Shown: positions 57,059 through 64,000 of the stretch, piece after piece
Numbering within the stretch: position 1 is the first letter of the stretch
Layout: each line of letters begins with the position of its first letter
DNA from: an uncultured Bacilli bacterium
Lineage (GTDB): Bacteria > Bacillota_I > Bacilli_A > RF39 > UBA660
DNA: 64,000 nucleotides
Reading direction: 5' to 3'
NCBI GenBank assembly: GCA_934098565.1
Contig: CAKOON010000001.1
Span: forward strand, 186,001 to 250,000
The notes under the pieces: generated by a model
Seen by the model: only the letters and a program-made list of their open reading frames with translations
What the model was told of the DNA's origin: nothing
Databases searched by the model: none
Translations under genes and position numbers: made by a program

Positions 57059-60007
57059 ATGTATTTAAAGAGTATTAAAACAGTGGGGTTTAAATCGTTT
57101 GCAGATAAAATTGAACTAGATATTAAAGATGGTATAACTTGTATTGTTGGCCCGAATGGGTCGGGTAAAAGTAACATTTTGGATGCTGTTAAGTGGGTTT
57201 TAGGCGAACAATCAGTTAAAACTTTACGAGGTACGGGTTCAATGAGCGACGTTATTTTTAATGGCTCGAAAAGTCGTAGTCCCATGTCAAGAGCTAGTGT
57301 GGCTTTAACAATTGATAATTCTAATCATTATTTAAAAAGTGAATTTAATGAAATTGAAGTCAAGAGAGTAGTGTATCGTAGTGGCGAAAATGAATATTAT
57401 TTGAACAATACCAAAGTTCGTCTAAAAGATATAACAGATCTTTTCATTGATAGCGGAGCTTCCCGAGACGCTTACAATATTATTTCCCAAGGTACTGTTG
57501 AAGATATTGTTAGTAGTAAGCCAGAGGCAAGAAGAGTAATTATCGAAGAGGCAGCTGGAGTTTTAAAATATAAGAAGCATAAGGAAGAGTCTTTAAGAAA
57601 GTTAGAAAAGACTAAAGATAATTTAAATACTATTAATCTACTAATTAGTGAGTTAGAAACTTCCTTAGAGCCTTTGAAAATTCAGTCCATTAAAGCTAAG
57701 AAATTTAATGAATATAAAGATAATTTAAAAACTTTAGAGATTGCTTTAATTGTTAATGATATTAAAAAAATAAATTTAGAATATAATAAACTTAAAATGC
57801 GTAATGAAGAGTTAAGAAATTTAATTGAAGATTTGAATGCTAAAGTTAGCAAGGATACAGCAAGTTTAGAAGTGACTAAGTTAAGTAATTTAGAAATAGA
57901 GTCAACTTTAAATAAATTAAATCAAAATCTAGTCGAATTAGAACGTTTAATTGCTGATACTAATGCCAAAAAGACCTTGATTTTGGAAAGAAAAAAACTT
58001 AATAGTAATAATGATATAACTTTAAATAATGTTCTAAATCTCAAAGAAGAAATCCTAAGTATTAAGAAGAATATCGACTCTTTAGATGAAGAATTAGAAG
58101 CTTTAAACACTAAGAAAGAGACTCTGAAGAAAGATATAGATTCTTTGGATAATGAAGAATTAATTCAAAGAAAAAATTATGTTACAGAAACTAATGAGTA
58201 TAATCGAAAAAATAAAGATTTATTAGAGCTTAATAATCGTATTGATATTTTAAATAACAATATTTTAAATGAAGTAAATGTTCCATTACCGGTTAAATCA
58301 ATTTTGAATAATCCTCGCTTGAAAGGCATTTATAATACAGTTGGCAAATTACTAACATTTGATGATATTTATATGAATGCTATTGAAACAACTTTGGGAG
58401 CTAGTCTTAACTATTTAGTAGTAGATAATGAAACTTCGGTTAAACAAGCAATTAATTATTTGAAAGAGCAAAGACTAGGAAGAGCTACTTTCTTACCTCT
58501 TAATATTATTAAGCCAAAACATTTAGATGATGATACTTTAAATATTTTAAAAAATACTTCTGGTTTTGTAGACGTTGCTATTAACTTAGTAAAATTTGAT
58601 GAGTCTTATCGTAATATAATGCAGAATTTATTAGGCAATACCGTTGTGGTTAAAGATATTGATGCCTTAAATAGTATTGCTAAGTTATTAAATTATAAAT
58701 ACAAAATTGTTTCTTTAGATGGCGATATTTCTTATGCTGGTGGTTCTATTAGCGGCGGGGCAAAGAAAAATAGTAATAGTATTTTAAAAGACCGCTATGA
58801 ATTAACTAGATTAGAGACTGATAAAGTAAGTTTAGAGACTAATATTCATCTTTTAGAGACAAAAATAAATACTTTAAATAAAGATAATGAAATTTTAAAA
58901 AATAAAAAGAATAAACTAAATAATGAATATATTGAGTTAAAAGAAACTATTAATCGTAAGAATATTAGTTTAAGTGAATTACAACAGAATTATAAAGATA
59001 AAGAAAATATCTTGAAGAATAATGAGGCTATCTTAAATAATACTGTTGATAAAGAATTAGATGGAATTTTAAAGTATTATTATGAGTTAAATGGTAAGAA
59101 AGATACTTTACTGAGAACAATAAAAGATTACCAAGAAAAATTAGAAACTTCACGTGGTGATTTAGCGGAAGCTGAATTGAATATTAAAAATAAAAATAAG
59201 GATTTGAATAAGTATAGTACCGAATTTAACAGCAATGAAATTACTTTAGGCAAATATGATGTTAAGTTAGATAATTATTTATTAACCTTGAATGAAGAAT
59301 ATACAATGACTTATGAAAAAGCTCTAAGTGAAGTTGATACTGATATCGATATTGAGACGACTCGTCTTCAAGTAAGCAAATTAAAGAGCTTGATTAAGGA
59401 ATTAGGGGAAGTTAACTTAGGAAGTATTGCTGAATTTGAAAGAGTAAATGAAAGATATACATTCTTAACAACCCAACAAGACGATTTGACAAAATCAATT
59501 GAAGAGTTGGAAACAGCAATTGCTTCTTTAGATGAAATTATGAAAGAAAGATTTAAGGATACTTTTGAGAAAGTTAATTTGGAGTTTCAGAAAGTCTTTA
59601 AAATCTTATTTAGAGGTGGCGAAGGCCATTTAGAATTAACCGATAAGGATAATTTGTTAGAAACTGGGGTGGAGATAATTGCTCAACCACCAGGGAAAAA
59701 ATTAAGTTCGATTACTCTTTTCTCTGGCGGTGAAAGAACATTAACTGCTATCTCTTTATTGTTTGCCATTTTAAATGTTAAAACTGTTCCTTTTGTTATT
59801 TTAGATGAAGTTGAAGCGGCTTTAGATGAAGCTAATGTTGATGTTTTTGGTAAGTACTTAGAAACAAGAAAAGATAAATCCCAGTTTATAATTATTACTC
59901 ATAAGAAGAGAACTATGGAATATGCTGATACTTTGTATGGTATTACAATGCAAGAAGAGGGCGTTTCTAAATTAGTAAGTGTTCGGATGGAAGAAAACAA
60001 AGATTAA
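57059..60007 (+). CDS. smc: Chromosome segregation SMC protein
   Basis: 982 residues from the ATG 11 bases after the rnc stop. Walker A GPNGSGKSNILDA, coiled coils, a hinge near residues 415-560 (NPRLKGIYNTVGKLLTFDD ... SLDGDISYAGGSISGGAKK), and C-terminal signature LFSGGERTLTAISLLFAI with Walker B PFVILDEVEAALD. Normal bacterial SMC has about 1150-1190 residues, so each coiled-coil arm is roughly 100 residues shorter. It works with ScpA/ScpB, not in this window. FtsY, usually next, is absent. Confidence 0.95.
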   Translation: MYLKSIKTVGFKSFADKIELDIKDGITCIVGPNGSGKSNILDAVKWVLGEQSVKTLRGTGSMSDVIFNGSKSRSPMSRASVALTIDNSNHYLKSEFNEIEVKRVVYRSGENEYYLNNTKVRLKDITDLFIDSGASRDAYNIISQGTVEDIVSSKPEARRVIIEEAAGVLKYKKHKEESLRKLEKTKDNLNTINLLISELETSLEPLKIQSIKAKKFNEYKDNLKTLEIALIVNDIKKINLEYNKLKMRNEELRNLIEDLNAKVSKDTASLEVTKLSNLEIESTLNKLNQNLVELERLIADTNAKKTLILERKKLNSNNDITLNNVLNLKEEILSIKKNIDSLDEELEALNTKKETLKKDIDSLDNEELIQRKNYVTETNEYNRKNKDLLELNNRIDILNNNILNEVNVPLPVKSILNNPRLKGIYNTVGKLLTFDDIYMNAIETTLGASLNYLVVDNETSVKQAINYLKEQRLGRATFLPLNIIKPKHLDDDTLNILKNTSGFVDVAINLVKFDESYRNIMQNLLGNTVVVKDIDALNSIAKLLNYKYKIVSLDGDISYAGGSISGGAKKNSNSILKDRYELTRLETDKVSLETNIHLLETKINTLNKDNEILKNKKNKLNNEYIELKETINRKNISLSELQQNYKDKENILKNNEAILNNTVDKELDGILKYYYELNGKKDTLLRTIKDYQEKLETSRGDLAEAELNIKNKNKDLNKYSTEFNSNEITLGKYDVKLDNYLLTLNEEYTMTYEKALSEVDTDIDIETTRLQVSKLKSLIKELGEVNLGSIAEFERVNERYTFLTTQQDDLTKSIEELETAIASLDEIMKERFKDTFEKVNLEFQKVFKILFRGGEGHLELTDKDNLLETGVEIIAQPPGKKLSSITLFSGGERTLTAISLLFAILNVKTVPFVILDEVEAALDEANVDVFGKYLETRKDKSQFIIITHKKRTMEYADTLYGITMQEEGVSKLVSVRMEENKD

Positions 60008-60033
60008 CTAGTTCAAAAGACTAGTTATTTTTG
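60006..60033 (+). terminator. Terminator of smc
   Basis: AACTAGT-TCAAAAG-ACTAGTT hairpin followed by A and T5. Confidence 0.88.
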
Positions 60034-60072
60034 CTATACTTATATTGATAGGAAAATAAAAAGGGGATATAT

Positions 60073-61404
60073 ATGACTTTGGAAAGTTTGAATGATTTTA
60101 TTGAAGAATTAGTTAATAATGGCGATTTTAATGATATGTTAACAGGTAAAGTGAGATTACTTGATGATAGAATAGTTCAGCTTTTAAATAATCAATTGCT
60201 TAATCAGTATGCTCCTTATGATAAAAGATATAATTTTAAAAGCTTAAAAAATTTAAGAATTGAGATTCAGAATGATGATTATAAGAATTTTATTGTTGAT
60301 TTCTATACGAAAATAGGTGTTTCTGGGACTTTAGTTAATGCAATTTTACAAAATAAGCTGATAATTCAACAGAATGAAAATTTTAGAGCAGTAACAACCC
60401 AAGACGGCATGATAAAAATTAAAGAATTTGATAAATCCTTAGGCTGGTTAGTGGCTTTGATACATGAAATGGCTCATGCTATAAGTAAAATTAATTCACC
60501 TGGTAGTGAGCCATTATTTGCAGAAGTTGAATCCAAAGTAACTGAGATAGCATTCTATCACTATTTAATTGATAACAAAATTAATATTATAAAAGAGGCA
60601 AATAATGTTCCTCGACCATTGACTTCTTTAGAAGTTGAAGAACAAAAATTTTTGGAAATGAGCGGGGAAAGAGAAATTTTACGTCGGTATGTGTGGGAGT
60701 CTGCTGTTGTTAATGAGTTACGGAGTAATTTGAGGCATCATGGAACTTATACTTTTACGCCGCTGCAATTTTCAAGCTTTACTGCTTTAGAAAAGCAGAA
60801 AATACTAGCAACTATTCCTATATTAAAAGATAATTACTTTGGTAGACCTAATCGGATAGATGAAAATGGCTATAATAGGTTGGACAATGGTTGTCATTTA
60901 GCTAATGAATACCGCTTTGTAGTGGCTCGTCTTTTTACTGAATATGCGTATGATAAACCAGATATTCTGGATAAAGTTGGTAATTATTTGTTAAGTGGTG
61001 AATTTAAAAGTTCGAGTTTCTTACAAAAATTTTTTGGCTTTCAGTACATCGATGAGCTAGTTAAAGCTGAAATTAGTAATTATCAAAAGCTTTATGTTAA
61101 GGTTGTATCAGAAGACGATATTTTTTTTAAGAAAGATTGGGACAGAAGAAATAAACTTAGTCATTTTGCCCAAATGTCTTTAGAAGACCAGACTATTTAT
61201 GAAAAAATGATGTCTCAAGCTGAACCATCAAAGCCTTTGCAAAGCAATAACAAAATAATGAGACGTGTATTAGCAAAAAAAGCAGATGGTAAATTTCCTA
61301 GTGATAATGATGGCTATATCAGTACCTTCTTATTGACTTTAGGACTTGGTTTTATTTCTGGTGTAGTAGCTGTCTTAGCTTACCTATTTATTAGCAGAGG
61401 TTAA
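60073..61404 (+). CDS. Tail-anchored gluzincin-type metallopeptidase
   Basis: 443 residues. HExxH motif HEMAH at residues 131-135 (LVALIHEMAHAISK), with E151 or E153 (AEVESKV) as likely third zinc ligand, so gluzincin-like; the helical context resembles M3 peptidases. A single hydrophobic helix at the very end (about 418-441) anchors it with the enzyme in the cytoplasm. Substrate unknown. Strong start (AAGGGG). The following pseudogene may be a lost partner. Confidence 0.78.
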   Translation: MTLESLNDFIEELVNNGDFNDMLTGKVRLLDDRIVQLLNNQLLNQYAPYDKRYNFKSLKNLRIEIQNDDYKNFIVDFYTKIGVSGTLVNAILQNKLIIQQNENFRAVTTQDGMIKIKEFDKSLGWLVALIHEMAHAISKINSPGSEPLFAEVESKVTEIAFYHYLIDNKINIIKEANNVPRPLTSLEVEEQKFLEMSGEREILRRYVWESAVVNELRSNLRHHGTYTFTPLQFSSFTALEKQKILATIPILKDNYFGRPNRIDENGYNRLDNGCHLANEYRFVVARLFTEYAYDKPDILDKVGNYLLSGEFKSSSFLQKFFGFQYIDELVKAEISNYQKLYVKVVSEDDIFFKKDWDRRNKLSHFAQMSLEDQTIYEKMMSQAEPSKPLQSNNKIMRRVLAKKADGKFPSDNDGYISTFLLTLGLGFISGVVAVLAYLFISRG

Positions 61405-61405
61405 G

Positions 61406-61772
61406 ATGGATTTAGAAGAAGTTATATCCAAAATCATTGATTTTAATAAGAAAATAACAACAGAGTTAGAAGCTTTTCAGACTGGCTGCGGTGTTTTAAA
61501 AGAAAGCCCTCATTATTAATATAGAATACAAAAAAACTATTAATTTAAATAAAATTTATCTTTAAGGCTATGTATTAAATTCTAAATTATGTCAGGATTT
61601 ACAGTCTAAAGGGATTAATGATTATTCTTTGAATACTCTAAAAAATCATATAAATGAGAATTTTAATGATTTTTCTGAGGATTGTACTTTTTATTATGAA
61701 GCTTTATATTTGAATGAAAAAGCTAATGAAATTGAAAAGTTAAGTGATAGCTTAGAGGCGAATATCCTGTAA
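61406..61772 (+). pseudogene. Decayed gene after the metallopeptidase
   Basis: An initial frame of 37 codons (MDLEEVISKIIDFNKK...) begins one base after the metallopeptidase stop and ends early. After a disrupted interval with stops, a further frame (about 61579-61772) reads as normal coding sequence (SKGINDYSLNTLKNHINENF; ALYLNEKANEIEKLSDSLEAN) and ends at TAA 61770-61772. The pieces together look like a helical protein broken by frameshifts or nonsense mutations. Confidence 0.6.
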
Positions 61773-61793
61773 TAATAAATAATTAAAAAGACT

Positions 61794-61822
61794 AAAATTG
61801 GTTCAAAAGACTAGTTTTTTTT
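61794..61822 (+). terminator. Terminator after the decayed gene
   Basis: AAAATTGGT pairs with ACTAGTTTT (two G-U) around TCAAAAG, followed by T. The loop and 3' arm match the smc terminator, suggesting a duplicated segment. Confidence 0.65.
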
Positions 61823-61879
61823 CTTTTTTTGCAACTTTTTAGAAAGTTTCAGGGATAATATAAAGGTATAGAGGACTAT

Positions 61880-62413
61880 ATGAAGTTAGATAATGAAGAA
61901 ACAAAACAACAATTTAAGAAGATATATGATGAGACTTATCATAATGTTTTAAGATTTATAATTATTAAGACCCATGATATTAACGAAGTAAACGATATTA
62001 TTCAAGAGACTTATTTAGAACTATGGAAAATTCTTAATAAGAAAGTACTCTTAGAAGATAATTTAAATAGTTTTATGTTAGGAATAGCTAATAACAAGAT
62101 TAAGAAACATTTTACTTTTCTTAAAAAATTAAAAACATTAACATTGGATAATTATGATAAGGATATTGAAAATATTAAAGAAGAAAAAACAGCTTTAGAA
62201 GATTTGAATGTTCAAAAGGAAGAGTGGGATTTTATTTGGCAATATTTAAAAAGTTGTAAGAACCAAGATATTCCCAAAATATTCTATCTTTATTACGAAG
62301 AAGATTTAACTTTAAAGGAGATAGCTGCTGTTCTTAAGAAAAATGAGTCTTATGTCAAAAGTTTGCTTTATCGGACTTTGATTGTCTTACGAAAGGGGGG
62401 TTATCATGAATAA
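61880..62413 (+). CDS. ECF-type sigma factor
   Basis: 177 residues. Region 2 DIIQETYLELWKIL and region 4 LTLKEIAAVLKKNESYVKSLLYRTLIVLRKG give an extracytoplasmic-function sigma layout with no region 3. The gene upstream control sequence TTGCAACTTTTT ... GGATAATA could be a self-recognised promoter. Overlaps the next gene by 8 bases. Target genes unknown. Confidence 0.85.
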   Translation: MKLDNEETKQQFKKIYDETYHNVLRFIIIKTHDINEVNDIIQETYLELWKILNKKVLLEDNLNSFMLGIANNKIKKHFTFLKKLKTLTLDNYDKDIENIKEEKTALEDLNVQKEEWDFIWQYLKSCKNQDIPKIFYLYYEEDLTLKEIAAVLKKNESYVKSLLYRTLIVLRKGGYHE

Positions 62414-63020
62414 AGTGTCTTTAAGAGCTAGTATGGTTAAAGATTTTGATAAAACTAAAAATTATTTAGAGATTACAAAATATTTTGAAAAAAAGAAAAA
62501 TTTTAAGTTTCAATATGTCTTGTGGCCTCTAATGGTGGTTATAGTAATATTAGGAATAATGGCTTCAGAAGCTAGAAATTTTCAAAGAAAAGAGTCACCG
62601 ATAATTATTGACAATATTGTTGTTAATGAAATTAGTGATGATTTTTGGCAAGAAGGCCCCATTAATAAAAAAGGTCTATCTAATATTTTGGAAGAATATC
62701 TTTTTATTGCCAAAATTTGTGAGGAGAATGGTTATATTTGGAGAGATTTCAAAGAAGTTGGCAATGTAAAAATTAAATATCTATTAGCGTATCAGAAAGA
62801 CGATATCACTTTAAAAATTTATTTTCTTCAAGATGATTATGAGTTAATTAATTATCCGGAAAGCTATATTAATTCTCAAAAAGTTTATCTATTAGAAGAT
62901 ACCATAAATTCATATATTTGTCTTACTGTAGAAGGCATTAAAGTCGTTATTAGTACTCCCAAAATGCAGACAGATGCAGGGATGAAGTTAGCCAAAAAAG
63001 TTCTTAAACAGAAAAATTAA
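62406..63020 (+). CDS. Membrane anti-sigma factor partner
   Basis: 204 residues, ATG after AAGGGGGG inside the sigma gene. A cytoplasmic N-terminus (1-40), one membrane helix (about 42-62) and an extracytoplasmic domain (70-204) without recognised motif (DDFWQEGPINKKGLSNILEEY, in part). The coupling with an ECF sigma and the topology support an anti-sigma role; no ZAS zinc motif is visible. The signal sensed is unknown. Confidence 0.75.
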   Translation: MNKVSLRASMVKDFDKTKNYLEITKYFEKKKNFKFQYVLWPLMVVIVILGIMASEARNFQRKESPIIIDNIVVNEISDDFWQEGPINKKGLSNILEEYLFIAKICEENGYIWRDFKEVGNVKIKYLLAYQKDDITLKIYFLQDDYELINYPESYINSQKVYLLEDTINSYICLTVEGIKVVISTPKMQTDAGMKLAKKVLKQKN

Positions 63021-63033
63021 TATTAATCTTTAA

Positions 63034-63066
63034 CAAAAGCAGATACTAGACTTGCTTTTGGTTTTG
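63034..63066 (+). terminator. Terminator after the sigma/anti-sigma pair
   Basis: CAAAAGCA pairs with TGCTTTTG around an 11-base loop, followed by a short T run; moderately strong. Confidence 0.6.
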
Positions 63067-63107
63067 AAAAGTGGTAGGATAATCCCTCAAGCAAAGGGGG
63101 GATAAAA

Positions 63108-64000
63108 ATGAATAAAGATAGTCTTAGTAGCTTAGGAATAAACACCATTAACCAAAGAATTTTAGCACGCTTTGGGATAACTACGGTAGAACAATTACTT
63201 ACAATTAATCATGATGTTTATAAAAGGATTGTTGACTCTTCTAATTCGCGTCGTTCTTTATTTGATGAAATTTTTATTGCTATCAAAGGAAAAGGACTTA
63301 GCTATGCTTTTGAACCTACTTATTATACTTCTTTAAGATTTTTGAATAATGATTTAGCACAAGTTAAGATTAGAGATTTAGAAATGGCTCCATATTTACG
63401 TAAATATTTAACAAAATATGATGATGTATTGGAGTTTTTAATCGATATTGCTAGTAGTCGTAAGAAAATGGAACATTTTTTATATTATAATATTAATGCT
63501 TTTGATGATTACAATTGGTTGTATCAACTCTTAGATGCTTTAGGCAATGAAGGAACAATTTTAAAACTAGTTATTATGCGTTATCAGAGTGCTATAAATT
63601 GTGATAAAGTGACTTTATATTCACCATTATCAAAAATTTTTAAGAGGGGGCATCGCTTATTTCTTCTTAATGCCGCTGATATTTATACGATTGGCGATTT
63701 AGTTAGTTTTACCCGAGAGGATTTATTGAAAATTGATGGCTTTAATGCCAAAAAAGTTGATGAAATTAATGGGACTTTGTATCATTATGGTTTCTATTTA
63801 GGAAAGAATGTTTACTATAATCCTATTACTTTTAGTTTACATGGCATTTCTATTAGAGTTTTAGATTTAAGTCCAGAGTTTATAAACAAATTAGCAACCC
63901 AACGTATTTATGATTTACATGAATTAATATTTAGTCCCAAAGTCGCTTATTTTACTGATGAAGAAATCAACTGTGTTCATGAGTCTTTAAAAAATTATGG
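63108..64000 (+). CDS. Protein with RpoA-CTD-like helix-hairpin-helix repeats (3' end outside window)
   Basis: At least 297 residues, start after GGGGGGATA, running off the window. Several segments follow the alpha-subunit C-terminal-domain pattern: LGINTINQRILARFGITTVEQLL (in part), ADIYTIGDLVSFTREDLLKIDGF followed by AKKVDEINGTLYHYGFYLG, and a further LATQRIYDLHELIF. Repeated DNA-binding HhH units without the polymerase-binding domain. The function is unknown; a DNA-binding or polymerase-associated role is possible. Confidence 0.7.
   Translation, partial: MNKDSLSSLGINTINQRILARFGITTVEQLLTINHDVYKRIVDSSNSRRSLFDEIFIAIKGKGLSYAFEPTYYTSLRFLNNDLAQVKIRDLEMAPYLRKYLTKYDDVLEFLIDIASSRKKMEHFLYYNINAFDDYNWLYQLLDALGNEGTILKLVIMRYQSAINCDKVTLYSPLSKIFKRGHRLFLLNAADIYTIGDLVSFTREDLLKIDGFNAKKVDEINGTLYHYGFYLGKNVYYNPITFSLHGISIRVLDLSPEFINKLATQRIYDLHELIFSPKVAYFTDEEINCVHESLKNY

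Overview
The window is AT-rich DNA, uses the standard bacterial code (TGA ends ybeY, sepF and the pfkB-type kinase) and is densely packed with low-GC Firmicutes genes. Many starts carry a GGTGAT-type ribosome binding site. The gene order rpsU-yqeY-yqfC-yqfD-(vanZ)-ybeY-era-yqzL-recO-glycyl-tRNA synthetase is a condensed version of the Bacillus subtilis order, and sigG lies near ylmC as in Bacillus. Sporulation genes are spread over the window (yqfC, yqfD, sigK, sigG, ylmC/ymxH, spoIIP). I infer an uncultured, probably gut-associated, reduced-genome member of the Bacilli (RF39-like), spore-forming or recently so. The taxonomic placement is inference.

Layout. 1-1,030: the end of an ABC exporter and three tiny genes for double-glycine-leader peptides, most likely a class II bacteriocin locus. 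1,045-9,180: a pilin-like surface protein, then the ribosome-maturation, recombination and translation block. 9,220-12,740: sepF and divIVA (division), a repeat-bearing non-coding region, and a 666-residue exported protein whose 3' end holds a GC-rich, adenine-poor patch resembling a diversity-generating-retroelement variable region. 12,760-20,310: sigK, nucleoside and carbon metabolism (deoD, ppdK, pfkB family), a Xer recombinase, an Smr protein and two tRNA genes. 20,330-29,300: hypothetical proteins, a duplicated divergent HTH / membrane-HTH module leading into sigG, then ylmC, lspA, rluD, a rhomboid protease and a J-domain protein. 29,480-37,430: phosphoesterase, recD2, AI-2E-type transporter, a split Rpn-type gene, priA and a decayed phosphoesterase. 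37,419-47,380: a large unknown protein, a phosphohexomutase, two tandem sigma-like genes, a T-box leader with a type-2 isoleucyl-tRNA synthetase, and a stand-alone helicase-associated-repeat protein. 47,377-57,050: transglutaminase-like protein, rpsT, spoIIP, murT-gatD (lipid II amidation, with a GatD lacking its catalytic residues), tRNA-Ser, a ZnuA-like lipoprotein without metal ligands, yidD and rnc. 57,059-64,000: smc, a tail-anchored metallopeptidase with a decayed gene after it, an ECF sigma/anti-sigma pair and the start of a protein with RpoA-CTD-like repeats.

How it fits together. Most of the window is housekeeping: translation (S20, S21, GlyRS, IleRS, three tRNAs), rRNA and RNA maturation (YbeY, Era, RNase III, RluD), recombination and repair (RecO, RecD2, PriA, SMC, Xer), division (SepF, DivIVA) and envelope work (LspA, MurT/GatD, YidD). 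The unusual parts are the small-peptide export locus, the candidate hypervariable surface protein, the duplicated HTH switch upstream of sigG, a hairpin over the sigG start, the GXHH isoleucyl-tRNA synthetase, and several enzyme-fold proteins that have lost catalytic or ligand residues.
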